Assembly: GCF_002278075.1 (NCBI RefSeq)
Contig: NZ_CP022989.1
Span: forward strand, 3,286,001-3,350,000
Direction of reading: 5' to 3'
Source of the DNA: Paraburkholderia aromaticivorans
GTDB lineage: Bacteria; Pseudomonadota; Gammaproteobacteria; Burkholderiales; Burkholderiaceae
DNA length: 64,000 nt
Positions 1 to 9,391 of this stretch are shown here, piece by piece. The notes below the pieces were generated by a model. It saw only the letters and a list, made by a program, of their open reading frames with translations. It ran no database searches and was not told the origin of the DNA. A program made the translations under genes and the position numbers. Each line of letters starts with the position of its first letter. Position 1 is the first letter of the stretch.

Positions 1-3
1 CAT
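1..3 (-). CDS. Start codon of a divergent gene leaving the window
   Basis: The first three bases are the complement of an ATG. Read on the minus strand, a good Shine-Dalgarno sequence (AGGAGA) lies about six bases upstream of it. This looks like the start of a gene transcribed leftward, away from the aldehyde dehydrogenase. Nothing of the protein is visible. A sigma-54 activator of the AcoR type would fit the neighbouring promoter, but that is a guess. Confidence 0.4.
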
Positions 4-186
4 CCTTGTCTCCTGTTGAGTTGTCGACGCGAGGCCGTGCGGCGCCATCGTCTAGTGAACGCAGACTGGCTGCCGGCCATTCAAGGCAAGTCGCGTGCCA
101 TTGCCGGCGGTTCCGTCCGGGGCCACGATGGCCGATGAAAAGCGGCACGCATGCACGCGCAGGAACGGCTCGCAGGACGTGGCGAC

Positions 187-225
187 GGTGTTGCAACGTG
201 GCGCATTCGAGCGCGCAGGTGTTGC
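187..225 (+). repeat. Paired GGTGTTGC direct repeats, candidate activator site
   Basis: GGTGTTGC occurs at 187-194 and again at 218-225. The 31-base offset is close to three helical turns. The pair lies about 90-130 bases upstream of a sigma-54-like promoter, where enhancer-binding proteins usually sit. A functional role is inference. Confidence 0.3.
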
Positions 226-312
226 TAAAAATGACAGTTCCCCGCCGATCAAGCGGACCACGCACACGCCGCCGCCACTCGTCGCCATGCATGCGGCGCG
301 CATGTCGGGCAA

Positions 313-328
313 TGGCACGCTTCTCGCT
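313..328 (+). promoter_or_regulatory. Sigma-54 (-24/-12) promoter
   Basis: TGGCACG (313-319) is followed after four bases by TCGCT (324-328). This matches the sigma-54 consensus TGGCACG-N4-TTGCW with one mismatch, and the GG and GC pairs have exactly the required spacing. It lies about 100 bases upstream of the aldehyde dehydrogenase start. ExaC/AcoD-type aldehyde dehydrogenases are commonly sigma-54 dependent, which supports the call. Confidence 0.6.
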
Positions 329-429
329 GAATGCTCCGCACGATGAAGAAGCGCCGCAGCGCATGCAGGCCGCGCTAAAGCAGGCTTTCTCCCTCGGCAC
401 CGCTCACACAATCATTGGAGGAGTCAGGC

Positions 430-1950
430 ATGAATCACGCAGATATGCAGTTTCTCGACGTCGAATTTCCGTATGCGCGGCAGTACGCCAATTTCATCGG
501 CGGCGAATGGGTTCCGCCGGTGCGGGGCGAGTACTTCGACAACGTGTCGCCGATCACGGGCGAACCCTTTACGTCGATCCCGCGTTCGACGGAAGAAGAT
601 ATCGAACTCGCGCTGGATGCGGCGCACCGCGCGCGCCAGGCGTGGGCCGATACGGCGCCTGCCGTGCGCGCGACGATCCTGAACCGTATCGCGGATCGCA
701 TGGAGCAGAACCTGTCGCGCATCGCGTTTGCCGAATCGATCGACAACGGCAAGCCGATCCGCGAAACGCTCGCCGCCGACATTCCGCTCGCGATCGACCA
801 CTTCCGCTATTTCGCCGGCTGCATTCGCGCCCAGGAAGGAACCCTCTCCGAGATCGATGCGGATACCGTGGCTTATCATTTTCATGAGCCACTGGGCGTG
901 GTCGGTCAGATCATTCCGTGGAATTTCCCGATCCTGATGGCCGTGTGGAAGGTCGCGCCCGCACTGGCCGCCGGAAACTGCATCGTATTGAAGCCTGCGG
1001 AGCAAACCCCCGCGTCGATCCTCGTTCTGATCGAACTGATTCAGGATTTGCTGCCGCCGGGTGTGCTGAATGTGGTCAACGGGTTCGGTCTCGAAGCCGG
1101 CAAACCGCTGGCATCGAGCAAGCGCATCGCCAAGATCGCGTTTACCGGTGAGACTTCGACCGGTCGTCTGATCATGCAGTATGCGAGCCAGAACATCATT
1201 CCCGTCACGCTCGAACTCGGCGGTAAAAGCCCGAATATTTTCTTCGCCGATGTGACGAATGAGGACGACGGCTATTTCGACAAGGCGCTCGAAGGCTTTG
1301 CGATGTTTGCGCTGAATCAGGGCGAAGTGTGCACGTGTCCGTCGCGCGTATTGATCGATGAAAAGATCTACGACCGCTTCATGGAGCGTGCGCTCAAGCG
1401 CGTTGCGGCGATTGCGCAAGGGCATCCGCTCGATACCAAAACGATGATCGGCGCGCAGGCCTCGCAGGAACAGCTTGAAAAGATTCTTTCGTATATCGAT
1501 CTCGGCAAACAGGAAGGCGCCGAGTGTCTGATTGGCGGTGAACGCAATACGCTGGGCGGTGAGTTGAGCAAAGGCTATTACGTGAAGCCGACGGTATTTC
1601 GCGGCAACAACAAGATGCGCATCTTTCAGGAGGAGATCTTCGGACCTGTGGTATCGGTCACGACGTTCAAGACCGAAGAAGAAGCGCTCGAAATCGCCAA
1701 CGATTCGCTCTACGGTCTCGGCGCGGGCGTGTGGACGCGCGACGGCACACGTGCCTATCGCTTCGGCCGGCAGATTCAGGCAGGCCGCGTGTGGACCAAT
1801 TGTTACCACGCCTATCCGGCGCATGCGGCGTTCGGCGGTTATAAACAGTCCGGCATTGGCCGCGAAACCCACAAGATGATGCTCGACCACTATCAGCAGA
1901 CCAAGAATCTGCTCGTGAGCTATAGCAACCAGCCGTTGGGTTTCTTCTAA
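430..1950 (+). CDS. exaC: NAD-dependent aldehyde dehydrogenase (ExaC/AcoD type)
   Basis: A 506-residue cytosolic ALDH-superfamily enzyme that would oxidise acetaldehyde and related short aldehydes to acids with NAD. It shows the LELGGKSP motif with the general-base Glu near residue 262, and the nucleophile Cys near 301 in a QGEVCTC context, typical of the ExaC/AcoD subgroup used in ethanol and acetoin breakdown. The start at 430 is chosen because GGAGGAG lies directly upstream; an in-frame ATG at 415 lacks one. It sits behind a sigma-54-like promoter and appears monocistronic, followed at once by a hairpin. A small DUF779 gene often accompanies this enzyme but is absent here. The family is certain; the physiological substrate is inferred. 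Confidence 0.9.
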   Translation: MNHADMQFLDVEFPYARQYANFIGGEWVPPVRGEYFDNVSPITGEPFTSIPRSTEEDIELALDAAHRARQAWADTAPAVRATILNRIADRMEQNLSRIAFAESIDNGKPIRETLAADIPLAIDHFRYFAGCIRAQEGTLSEIDADTVAYHFHEPLGVVGQIIPWNFPILMAVWKVAPALAAGNCIVLKPAEQTPASILVLIELIQDLLPPGVLNVVNGFGLEAGKPLASSKRIAKIAFTGETSTGRLIMQYASQNIIPVTLELGGKSPNIFFADVTNEDDGYFDKALEGFAMFALNQGEVCTCPSRVLIDEKIYDRFMERALKRVAAIAQGHPLDTKTMIGAQASQEQLEKILSYIDLGKQEGAECLIGGERNTLGGELSKGYYVKPTVFRGNNKMRIFQEEIFGPVVSVTTFKTEEEALEIANDSLYGLGAGVWTRDGTRAYRFGRQIQAGRVWTNCYHAYPAHAAFGGYKQSGIGRETHKMMLDHYQQTKNLLVSYSNQPLGFF

Positions 1951-1963
1951 CGCATGAGAATCT

Positions 1964-1985
1964 GGAGCGGTGTGAGGACCGCTCC
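1964..1985 (+). terminator. Hairpin after the aldehyde dehydrogenase gene
   Basis: GGAGCGGT (1964-1971) pairs perfectly with ACCGCTCC (1978-1985) across a six-base loop, 13 bases after the stop codon. No T-run follows, so it may be a weak terminator or a transcript-end stabiliser. Confidence 0.45.
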
Positions 1986-2204
1986 GGACGACCGGCGTGC
2001 GGACCGATCATTGGCAGCCGCTGCGTGACGGACGTCCGCTCATCAACCGCTCACGGATACTTACGTCAGCCGGGACACGCCGGCTCTGACCGACATCCGG
2101 TTGCGGCACATCCTTTTCACTCGCAGCAAAGAGACTGCTTGCGCGAACTGGATCGCCTGGAGGCGATTCCCGCAAGCGCTGAAGCGGGCGTTTTCAACTT
2201 TGCG

Positions 2205-2396
2205 TCAAGACTTGTCCGTCGGCCGCGGCGTCAGCATCACCGCCAGCACCGCGACGCCGAGCACCAGCAATACGCCTCCGTACACCGTGGCGTTATGGGT
2301 GTCGTACAGCACGCCGCGAATGACTATTCCCATGCCGGCAAGCGCGACGAATACCGCGATGGCCGCGAACACGATCCGACGTTCGGCGCGAATCAT
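2205..2396 (-). CDS. Small two-helix inner-membrane protein (DUF2964-like)
   Basis: A 63-residue protein with a basic N-terminus and two hydrophobic helices (about residues 8-29 and 38-54), ending in a short charged tail. Length and pattern resemble the Burkholderia-restricted DUF2964 family as I remember it. The start at 2396 is preceded by a clear GGGAGAG site; a longer frame from 2465 exists but lacks one. It has no partner in an operon. Function unknown. Confidence 0.55.
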   Translation of the reverse strand: MIRAERRIVFAAIAVFVALAGMGIVIRGVLYDTHNATVYGGVLLVLGVAVLAVMLTPRPTDKS

Positions 2397-2889
2397 GACG
2401 CTCTCCCGCAAAGTGGTTAGTGCCGTAAGACGCACAGGAACAACGGAAGACTTCCAGCCGCGCACTATTCTCTTTCTGGCGACGATGATCGCGCGCGACT
2501 GCCGGATCTCCCGCTCGGGTCACCGCGAAGAGCCAGTTGGCTCGCGTGCCGGCGGTGCCTGTCGGCAAGCTTTCGGCGATTCGCTGTGGACCGTGGGCCA
2601 GTCTGTTTTAAGGCCTGTTTTAAGCCTGTTTGCAGGTCGGCTCATTGGCCGGCCACTGAATCCCCTCCACGACGATCGCGTAGGTCATCGGGCGCGGATG
2701 TCAATCCATCCTAGGCGGCGATCAGCCAATAGTAAATACGGGTAGAGCCTACGGCGCCGGCATGGTCAAAGCGATGGCCGTCACGCAGCGCAGACTTGTG
2801 CGCGGATCGAGGTCGTACTCAGGGATGCTGACGATCGACCGCTGCGGCGTCCGGTCGAGACATGAAACGGTGCGGCGTCGATTGCAAGC
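2397..2889. other. Intergenic stretch without a recognisable gene
   Basis: About 490 bases between two minus-strand small genes. No open frame combines a ribosome site with plausible protein content. The only visible structure is a short tandem repeat at 2603-2636. Confidence 0.5.
2603..2636. repeat. Three short tandem repeats (CTGTTTTAAG type)
   Basis: CTGTTTTAAGGC (2603-2614), CTGTTTTAAGC (2615-2625) and CTGTTTGCAGG (2626-2636) are adjacent, degenerate copies of an 11-12 base unit. They lie far from any gene start, and no function is evident. Confidence 0.5.
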
Positions 2890-3255
2890 CTAGAACTTCG
2901 GGTGACATTCAAAACTCATGGATGAACCATGCTCCGTCAGCATTTGCACGCCGCTGACGGTTTCGGCCGTCACGCTGGTCTGCATGCCGCGACGCTCGCA
3001 GTAATCGCGCGCCTGATTCATGGCCTGTTCATGCGCGCGCGCCCACGCCATCCGCCCACCGGTCGCGCTTGCCGCGATCGTATACGTGTTGGGCTTGCTG
3101 GTGGCAACCACGTCGCTCGACGTGGCGCATCCCATCAGACTCGCGCACGCGACGATGACCGCGATGAAGGCGCGCCCCGGCAGCGGATTTCTCGCGTTGT
3201 GCGGACCGGATGCCACCGCGCCGCCGGGCCTGCGCCCTGAAACCGTGTTGAACAT
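2890..3255 (-). CDS. Small lipoprotein, function unknown
   Basis: A 121-residue protein with a hydrophobic export segment (about residues 28-42) ending in the lipobox-like SLMGC, so Cys43 is the likely lipidation site. The mature part is about 78 residues and contains Cys at its YCERRGM and FECHPKF stretches, which could form a disulfide. The AWARAHEQAMNQA segment resembles short Burkholderia lipoproteins of unknown role. The n-region before the hydrophobic segment is long (27 residues), so translation may begin downstream. The chosen ATG has AGGTGA five bases upstream. It is divergent from the MFS gene. Confidence 0.6.
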   Translation of the reverse strand: MFNTVSGRRPGGAVASGPHNARNPLPGRAFIAVIVACASLMGCATSSDVVATSKPNTYTIAASATGGRMAWARAHEQAMNQARDYCERRGMQTSVTAETVSGVQMLTEHGSSMSFECHPKF

Positions 3256-3271
3256 ATTTCACCTGCACATC

Positions 3272-3305
3272 ATTGCGGATTAACCAATATCGAATTATCC
3301 GCAAT
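3272..3305. promoter_or_regulatory. Inverted repeat in a divergent promoter region
   Basis: ATTGCGGAT (3272-3280) and ATCCGCAAT (3297-3305) form a perfect 9-base inverted repeat with a 16-base AT-rich spacer. It lies just upstream of the lipoprotein start and about 160 bases before the transporter. This is a plausible operator for a dimeric regulator; no regulator gene lies next to it. Confidence 0.4.
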
Positions 3306-3465
3306 CACGCGCAAGAGATCAGCCTCGCCATCTGAAAACACTGTTGCTCGCGCCTAAACAATCGCTCGCCGCATGGCGCAAAAAACTTCCGGAATCGGAC
3401 CTCAGCGTCTAGTCTGTAACCACGCCATTCCAACCACCCGGACATTGAACCGGAGGAGACAATCG

Positions 3466-4824
3466 ATGGAGCTCGAAGCACGTACCATGAAACGTGTGAC
3501 GGTTCGGCTCGTGCCGTTCCTGATCCTCTGCTATTTCATAGCTTATCTGGACCGCGTCAACGTCGGCTTTGCTGCACTGCAGATGAACAAGGCGCTCGGC
3601 CTGTCCGCGAGTGCTTTCGGTTTCGGCGCCGGGATCTTCTTTATCGCGTATTTTTTCTTTGAAGTGCCGTCCAATCTGCTGCTGGAGAAATTCGGCGCGC
3701 GCCGCTGGATTGCCCGGATCATGTTCACGTGGGGCATTCTCGCGGGTGCGATGGCGTATATCCCAGATATTGCGCGTTTCACGGGGCTCTCAACCGCGCA
3801 CGTGTTTTACGGTCTGCGCATTCTGCTGGGCGTGGCCGAGGCGGGCTTCTTTCCGGGCATCATCTTCCTGCTCACGTTGTGGTTTCCCGCCGCGTATCGC
3901 GGCCGCGTGGTCGGCTACTTCATGGCGGCCATCCCGCTGTCCACGGTGATCGGCGGCCCGATTTCCGGTGCGTTGCTGTCGATGGACGGCTTCGCCGGAC
4001 TGGCCGGCTGGCAATGGGTCTATCTGATCGAGGCGGCGCCCGCGCTGGTGCTCGCGTTCGCGGTGCTCTACTACCTGACCGACAAACCCGCCGACGCCAA
4101 CTGGCTCGCCGCCGACGAACGCGAGTGGCTGGTCGCGCGCCAGAAGCGGGAGCGCGAGCATCGCGAAGCAGTGCATGCGTTCAGCGTGAAAGAGGCCCTT
4201 TTCAATCCTCGCGTGCTCGCGGTCGCGCTCGTCTATTTCGGTGCGAACGCAACCAACTACGGGCTGAGCTTTTTTCTGCCGCAGATCGTCAAAGCCTTCG
4301 GGCTCACCAATCTGCAAACGGGCTTCGTGACGTCGCTGCCGTACATCGTCGGCGTGATCAGCATGGTGTTCTGGGGACGGCATTCGGACCGCAAGCTCGA
4401 ACGCAAACGCCATGTGGCGCTCGCGCTGCTGGTGGCGGCGGGCGGCATCGCCGCGGCCGCCGGGCTCGACAATCCGGTGCAGAAGATGATTGCGCTGTCG
4501 ATCGCCGGATTCGGCATTTTCGGCTGCCTGCCGGTGATCTGGACCTTGCCCGCCTCGTTCCTGTCGGGCGCGGCGGCGGCGGGCGGCATTGCCGCAATCA
4601 ACTCGCTCGGCAATCTGGCGGGCTTCTTCGGACCGTACGCGATGGGCTGGATCAAGGACAGCACCGGCGGCTTCGGCGCCGGTCTGCTGTGTCTGTCGGG
4701 CGCGGGACTCGTCGGGGTCGCCGCCGTCCTGCTATTGCATCACGACGCTTCGCTCGAAGCGTCGTCCGGATCTACGGATCCGGAGATGCCGGACGGGACC
4801 CGGACCCAGGCGGCGCGGCCGTAA
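3466..4824 (+). CDS. MFS transporter, anion:cation symporter family
   Basis: A 452-residue inner-membrane transporter with about 12 hydrophobic helices and a central hydrophilic loop (about residues 195-240). The N-terminal YLDRVNVGFAA motif and the GARRWIAR loop after helix 2 are typical of the ACS family (tartrate, phthalate, 4-hydroxyphenylacetate and hexuronate transporters), so the substrate is probably an organic acid anion. The start at 3466 is chosen because CGGAGGAG lies directly upstream; the frame is open further left but without a site. The C-terminal tail past residue 425 is hydrophilic. No catabolic genes adjoin it, so the substrate cannot be narrowed. Confidence 0.8.
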   Translation: MELEARTMKRVTVRLVPFLILCYFIAYLDRVNVGFAALQMNKALGLSASAFGFGAGIFFIAYFFFEVPSNLLLEKFGARRWIARIMFTWGILAGAMAYIPDIARFTGLSTAHVFYGLRILLGVAEAGFFPGIIFLLTLWFPAAYRGRVVGYFMAAIPLSTVIGGPISGALLSMDGFAGLAGWQWVYLIEAAPALVLAFAVLYYLTDKPADANWLAADEREWLVARQKREREHREAVHAFSVKEALFNPRVLAVALVYFGANATNYGLSFFLPQIVKAFGLTNLQTGFVTSLPYIVGVISMVFWGRHSDRKLERKRHVALALLVAAGGIAAAAGLDNPVQKMIALSIAGFGIFGCLPVIWTLPASFLSGAAAAGGIAAINSLGNLAGFFGPYAMGWIKDSTGGFGAGLLCLSGAGLVGVAAVLLLHHDASLEASSGSTDPEMPDGTRTQAARP

Positions 4825-4899
4825 GCGCGTTTGCTCCCGCCGTGGCCGCGAGCGGACGCGCCGTGGCGCACCAGTGAGCGCCGCGGACGCTTCCGCCCG

Positions 4900-7392
4900 T
4901 CAGGGCGTGCCGCTGCCGTTCGCCGACGTTGCCGGCAACGCATTGGCCGGGCTGCCGGCGTCCGGCGGCACTACGTCGTCCGGGGTGGGCGTCGGCGCCG
5001 AGGCCGGCTCGCCGCCGCCGCGCGCTTCACCGTCGACCGCCCCGCTCGCGGCCACCGGCGCGGAGCCCGGCGCCTGAAGCAACGGTGGTTGCGGCAAGGC
5101 GCGCGGCTGCGCCGCAGCGGCGGACGCCGACGGCTCGGCAGGAGCCGCGGCCGGCGCGCGCCGCGTCGTCCCGCGCGGCGCAACTGGCGCCTCCGGCTTG
5201 GCCGGCGACGCGGCGAACAGATTCTGGAACCACGTACGCAACCGGCCCGAACGCTCGGCGAACCAGCCGGGTTCCTGGTCGGTCGCAAATTTGACCCGGG
5301 TATCGATCAGCCGCGAGCGCTGCGCGCGCTGGAAGAAATCGCCGACGATCGGCAGCGCGCTGTGCGCCCCCTGCCCCCAGTAGTCGCTGCGCAAGGTCAC
5401 GCGGCTGTCGTTGAAGCCCACCCACGCGCCCGCCACGAGTTGCGGGTGAATCAGGATGAACCAGCCGTCCGCATTGCCCTGGGTCGTCCCCGTCTTGCCC
5501 GCGACATCGCCGCGCACGCCGAAGCGGCTGCGAATGCTCGAGCCCGTGCCGCGATTCACCACGTCGCGCATCACGTCGATAAGCACCCGGTCGACATCGG
5601 CGGACAATTCCTGTCTGGGCGGCACCGGCGCGAATTCGGCCAGCACCTCGCCCTTGCGGTTCTCGATACGCGTCGCCATCACCGGCTCCACGTAGCCGCC
5701 CAGATTGGCGATCGTGCCGTAGGCCGAGACCATTTCCTTCAGCGTGACAGGGCTCGTGCCGAGCGCCAGCGACGGCACCGGCTCCAGTTCGCTGTCGCGC
5801 ACGCCCATTGCGCGGGCAAGGCGCGCGACCTTGTTCGGCCCGACCGTCTCCATCAGCTGCGCGGTAATCCGGTTGCGCGAATACGCGAGGCCGTCGCGCA
5901 GGCTGATCTTGCGCTCGCTCGGCTCGTCCTCGTCGCTCGGCCGCCAGACTTCGCCGCCCGCCAGCGGGATTTCCACCGGCTTGTCCACGAAGGTGTCGGT
6001 GGGCTTCGCGCCCGCCTCGAAGGCCGCGGCGTAGACGAACGGCTTGAAGGTCGAGCCCGGCTGGCGCCGCGCCTGCTGGACGTGGTCGAACGGGTCCTGG
6101 CTGAAGTCGCGGCTGCCCACCCATGCCCTGATCTGGCCGTTGCGCGGGTCCATCGCGAGAAAGTCCGCCTGCACGCGCGTCTTGGACTCGCAGAGCGACT
6201 TCACCAGATCGCGCTCGGAAGAGACGCGCTTGAGCGCGTCGTCATCGCTCAAGCCCGCGTCTTTGGCGGCGCGGTAGTCGGGCGTCTCGCGCAGGAATGT
6301 CTGCAGCAGGTCGCGGCCGTTCGAACAGCCCGCGCGGGTGCCCCACGCCGAGTTGGCGATGCCCTGCAACTGGTTGCCCTGCAAGGTGACCGCCTGGGTC
6401 GCCATGGTCTGCAAACGTGAATCGATGGTGGTGCGCACCACCAGCCCGTCGGCGTACATGTTGTAGTCGTTGCGATCCGCCCATGACGCGAGCCACTTGC
6501 GCAACTGCTGCGCGAAGTGCGGCGCGGGTCCGGGCGGCTCGGTCTGGCGCTCGAAGTCGATGCGCAACGGCCGGCGGCTGAGCGTCGCGTAGGCCGCGGG
6601 CGTCAGCTTGCCGTACTTGACCATCTGCCCGAGCACCGTATTGCGCCGCTGCAACGCGCGTTCTGGGTTGATCACCGGGTTGTAGTAGCTATTGCCCTTG
6701 AGCATGCCGGTAAGCGTGGCGCTTTCCAGCACGCTCAGATCGGAGGCCGATTTGTCGAAATAGGTGCGGGCCGCCATCTCGATGCCGTACGCGTTATAGA
6801 GGAACGGCACCGTGTTCAGGTAGGTCTCGAGAATCTCGTCCTTGGTGTAGAGCGCCTCGATCTTGAAGGCCGTGATCGCCTCCTTGAGCTTGCGCGTGAG
6901 CGTCGGCGCACGGCCGATTTCGTCCGGATAGAGATTGCGGGCGAGCTGCTGGGTGATGGTCGAGCCGCCCTGCCGGTCGCCGGAAAACGTATGCAGCGCG
7001 GCCGAGCCCGTGCGCCGCCAGTCGAGGCCCCAGTGCTGGTAGAAGCGGTGATCTTCGGTGGCGATCAGCGCATTCACGACATTCGGCGAGATGTCCCTGA
7101 GCTTGACCCACTCGCGGTTCGAGGGCTTGAATTCCGCCAGCAGCTTGCCGTCCGCCGACAGAATCTGCGCCGGCTGCTCGACCTTGGCCTTGCGGATGTC
7201 GCCGATGCCCGGCGTGAACGGAATCAGGATCAGCACATACAGCACGAACAGCAGCGGAGTCGCCGCGCAAGCCTTCAGCACGCCGCGCCGGGTAGGATGG
7301 CGCAGGTGCCACAGGGCTTGGGCGATCAGGGGGTTCGCCAGAGTCAGCCCTTTTTCAAGGGTCTCCAGAAATGAGGGGATCAGGCGCTTCAC
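4900..7392 (-). CDS. mrcA: Class A penicillin-binding protein (PBP1A family)
   Basis: An 830-residue bifunctional peptidoglycan synthase. There is one N-terminal transmembrane helix (about residues 42-60). A GT51 glycosyltransferase domain follows, with catalytic Glu113 in [12 protein letters not shown] and the [15 protein letters not shown] motif near 141-155. The transpeptidase domain has the active-site Ser in GSTFKP near 446, an SRN triad element, and KTGTT near 632. The last 120 residues are a Pro/Ala-rich, probably disordered tail. It would polymerise and cross-link glycan strands in the periplasm. It converges on the MFS gene and is divergent from fabV. A second class A PBP probably exists elsewhere, so the symbol is by family only. 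Confidence 0.85.
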   Translation of the reverse strand: MKRLIPSFLETLEKGLTLANPLIAQALWHLRHPTRRGVLKACAATPLLFVLYVLILIPFTPGIGDIRKAKVEQPAQILSADGKLLAEFKPSNREWVKLRDISPNVVNALIATEDHRFYQHWGLDWRRTGSAALHTFSGDRQGGSTITQQLARNLYPDEIGRAPTLTRKLKEAITAFKIEALYTKDEILETYLNTVPFLYNAYGIEMAARTYFDKSASDLSVLESATLTGMLKGNSYYNPVINPERALQRRNTVLGQMVKYGKLTPAAYATLSRRPLRIDFERQTEPPGPAPHFAQQLRKWLASWADRNDYNMYADGLVVRTTIDSRLQTMATQAVTLQGNQLQGIANSAWGTRAGCSNGRDLLQTFLRETPDYRAAKDAGLSDDDALKRVSSERDLVKSLCESKTRVQADFLAMDPRNGQIRAWVGSRDFSQDPFDHVQQARRQPGSTFKPFVYAAAFEAGAKPTDTFVDKPVEIPLAGGEVWRPSDEDEPSERKISLRDGLAYSRNRITAQLMETVGPNKVARLARAMGVRDSELEPVPSLALGTSPVTLKEMVSAYGTIANLGGYVEPVMATRIENRKGEVLAEFAPVPPRQELSADVDRVLIDVMRDVVNRGTGSSIRSRFGVRGDVAGKTGTTQGNADGWFILIHPQLVAGAWVGFNDSRVTLRSDYWGQGAHSALPIVGDFFQRAQRSRLIDTRVKFATDQEPGWFAERSGRLRTWFQNLFAASPAKPEAPVAPRGTTRRAPAAAPAEPSASAAAAQPRALPQPPLLQAPGSAPVAASGAVDGEARGGGEPASAPTPTPDDVVPPDAGSPANALPATSANGSGTP

Positions 7393-7530
7393 GCTAGCTT
7401 CGAGTCGGCTTGGAAAGGCGCAATCCTACCAAGATGCGCGGCGCGGGCCGATTTTTGTCGCGCCGGCGCGTCGTGGGCGCGTCGCCAGCCGCCAAACCGG
7501 CGCGGCCTGCCCGCAACAATCGAGGCCCAC

Positions 7531-7536
7531 TATAAT
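7531..7536 (+). promoter_or_regulatory. Consensus -10 box for fabV
   Basis: TATAAT lies 28 bases before the fabV start, in otherwise GC-rich DNA. The -35 region is poor, so activity may rely on an extended upstream element. The leader is short, with AGAGGTG five bases before the ATG. Confidence 0.5.
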
Positions 7537-7563
7537 GTCGCCAATTCCGACAAGAGGTGCTTC

Positions 7564-8760
7564 ATGATCATCAAACCGCGCGTGCGTGGCTTCATCTGCG
7601 TTTCCACCCATCCGACCGGCTGCGAGGCCAACGTCAAGGAACAGATCGAGTACGTCAAGGCACGCGGCCCCATCGCCAACGGCCCGAAGAAGGTGCTCGT
7701 GATCGGCGCATCCACGGGCTATGGCCTTGCCGCCCGCATCAGCGCGGCATTCGGCTCCGACGCCGCCACCCTCGGCGTGTTCTTCGAGCGCGCCGGCAGC
7801 GAAACCAAGGCGGGCACCGCCGGCTGGTACAACACCGCGGCCTTCGAGAAATTCGCCACGGAACAAGGCCTGTACGCGACGAGCATCAACGGCGACGCCT
7901 TCTCCGACGAAGTCAAGCAGCGCACCATCGAGATCATCAAGCGCGATCTCGGTCAGGTCGACCTGGTCGTCTACAGTCTCGCCGCGCCCAAGCGCACGCA
8001 TCCGAAGAGCGGCGAAGTGTTCAGCTCGACGCTCAAACCGGTCGGCCGTGCCGTGAATCTGCGCGGCATCGACACGGACAAGGAAGTCATCAAGGAAACC
8101 GTGCTCGAACCGGCCACCCAGGAAGAAATCGACCACACCGTCGCGGTGATGGGCGGTGAAGACTGGCAAATGTGGATCGACGCCCTGCTCGAAGCCGGCG
8201 TGCTCGCCGACGGCGCGAAGACCACCGCCTTCACCTATCTCGGCGAAAAGATCACGCACGACATCTACTGGAACGGCTCGATCGGCGCGGCCAAGAAAGA
8301 CCTCGACCAGAAGGTGCTCGGCATTCGCGGGAAGCTGGCGGCCAAGGGCGGCGATGCGCGCGTTGCCGTGCTCAAGGCGGTCGTCACCCAGGCGAGCTCC
8401 GCGATCCCGATGATGCCGCTGTATCTGTCGCTGCTCTTCAAGGTCATGAAGGAAAAAGGCACGCACGAAGGCTGCATCGAACAGGTCTACGGCCTGTACA
8501 AGGACAGCCTGTACGGCGCCGCGCCGCATCAGGACGACGAAGGCCGTCTGCGCGCGGACTACAAGGAACTCGATCCCGAAGTGCAGGACCGCGTGCAGGC
8601 GCTCTGGAATCAGGTGACCAACGACAATATTTACGCACTCACCGATTTCGCCGGCTACAAGACGGATTTCCTGCGCCTGTTCGGCTTCGAGATCGCGGGC
8701 GTGGATTATGAAGCCGACGTTAATCCGGACGTGCAGATTCCGAAGCTCGTTCAGGTTTGA
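7564..8760 (+). CDS. fabV: Trans-2-enoyl-ACP/CoA reductase FabV
   Basis: A 398-residue NADH-dependent enoyl reductase that performs the last step of fatty-acid elongation in the cytosol. The N-terminal half carries the dinucleotide motif [12 protein letters not shown]. The FabV-specific catalytic Y-x8-K (Tyr in DIYWNG, Lys in AAKKDL) is intact near residues 235-244. Length matches the family. FabV enzymes are naturally tolerant of triclosan. It has its own promoter and a strong ribosome site. Its 3' end runs into an odd stop-rich tandem repeat. Confidence 0.95.
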   Translation: MIIKPRVRGFICVSTHPTGCEANVKEQIEYVKARGPIANGPKKVLVIGASTGYGLAARISAAFGSDAATLGVFFERAGSETKAGTAGWYNTAAFEKFATEQGLYATSINGDAFSDEVKQRTIEIIKRDLGQVDLVVYSLAAPKRTHPKSGEVFSSTLKPVGRAVNLRGIDTDKEVIKETVLEPATQEEIDHTVAVMGGEDWQMWIDALLEAGVLADGAKTTAFTYLGEKITHDIYWNGSIGAAKKDLDQKVLGIRGKLAAKGGDARVAVLKAVVTQASSAIPMMPLYLSLLFKVMKEKGTHEGCIEQVYGLYKDSLYGAAPHQDDEGRLRADYKELDPEVQDRVQALWNQVTNDNIYALTDFAGYKTDFLRLFGFEIAGVDYEADVNPDVQIPKLVQV

Positions 8761-8837
8761 AGCTCGGGTTTGAAGCTCGCTCGGGTTTGAGTGCCGGCTT
8801 AACTTCAGGCTTAACTTCGGGCTTAACTTCGGGTTAG
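8754..8837 (+). repeat. Tandem degenerate repeats at and after the fabV stop
   Basis: GGTTTGA recurs three times from the fabV stop itself (8754, 8767, 8784), twice extended to GGTTTGAAGCTCG. GGCTTAACTTC then repeats at 8796, 8808 and 8820 with an exact 12-base period, and the next period begins with GGTTAG. Every unit carries a TGA, TAA or TAG. This looks like slippage-driven expansion after the gene. Confidence 0.7.
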
Positions 8838-8840
8838 ACA

Positions 8841-8880
8841 GGCGGCGGGGCCCAGGATGCCCCACCCGAACCACGCCGCC
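8841..8880. terminator. GC-rich hairpin between convergent genes
   Basis: GGCGGC (8841-8846) can pair with GCCGCC (8875-8880), and inside it GGGGC pairs with GCCCC across a seven-base loop. It lies between the convergent ends of fabV and the Rap1a-like gene. No T-run, so termination is only plausible. Confidence 0.3.
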
Positions 8881-8889
8881 CGGTCGATC

Positions 8890-9234
8890 TCAGCAGGGAA
8901 ACGCGCCCTGCAGCGAACGGAGTATCGCGAGGCCGATCGGAAAGTCGTCCGAAATGCTCGGGTGGTTGTTGAAGAACTCGTCGAGCAACGGGTAGACGTT
9001 CTGGTTGCCGATGGAGAGATTTTGCGGCGGGCAGAAAAGCGGCGGACGCTTCTTCGAGACCTGGTCGCCGTTCGCCCAGCCGAACGCGTTGATCGTGCCG
9101 GTGATGTACGCCGCGTAGACCGAGTTGTTATCGGCATGCGCCCATTTTTTGTACTGGGCGGCCGTCATCTCGGCGCTCGCGTTCAGAGTGAAACACGCTG
9201 TCAATAACGCCAGCGCAACTTTCGATACCCGCAT
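8890..9234 (-). CDS. Secreted Rap1a/Tai-like protein
   Basis: A 114-residue protein with a cleavable signal peptide (about residues 1-21, ending NASA). The mature part has one central Cys (LFCPPQNLS) and the terminal AFPC, a layout reminiscent of the Rap1a/Tai family of periplasmic type VI immunity proteins, which also end in AFPC after a FFxNHP-like helix. No type VI effector or structural gene is nearby, so if the family call is right it is an orphan immunity or general periplasmic factor. The start is chosen at the ATG opening the signal peptide; the frame is open far upstream but reads as GST antisense. Confidence 0.5.
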   Translation of the reverse strand: MRVSKVALALLTACFTLNASAEMTAAQYKKWAHADNNSVYAAYITGTINAFGWANGDQVSKKRPPLFCPPQNLSIGNQNVYPLLDEFFNNHPSISDDFPIGLAILRSLQGAFPC

Positions 9235-9391
9235 CGTGGAGCCTTCAATCGGTGTCGCAAAAGCGGCCATTGTAGGCGACTCCGGGCGCGCCGCGCAGAA
9301 GCGCTCGCGCAGGCAGGAATCCGTAAGCATTCGCACACGGTGTTTGTAAGCGGCACGGGTGCACGCAAGCGTCTTTGGAGGGCGTGCGGCG

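Larger units (their letters stand above)
4..429. other. Intergenic region between a divergent start and the aldehyde dehydrogenase
   Basis: No convincing gene lies in these 426 bases; the open frames here lack ribosome sites and family resemblance. The stretch holds a sigma-54-type promoter at 313-328, two GGTGTTGC direct repeats that could be activator sites, and a strong ribosome binding site (GGAGGAG) just before 430. Confidence 0.6.

Noticed and set aside
424..1890. Long minus-strand open frame opposite the aldehyde dehydrogenase
   Set aside because: Antisense shadow of a high-GC gene; Arg/His-rich composition, no ribosome site, and the plus strand encodes a complete ALDH.
4831..6420. 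Plus-strand frame of over 500 codons opposite the penicillin-binding protein
   Set aside because: Arg/Ala-rich antisense of the Pro-rich tail and transpeptidase domain, with no recognisable domain.
8754..8837. Possible CRISPR-like array after fabV
   Set aside because: Units are 12-13 bases, adjacent and degenerate, with no spacers and no cas genes.
7426..8874. Minus-strand frame covering fabV
   Set aside because: Complete antisense shadow of fabV; its start region is only the tandem repeat read backwards.
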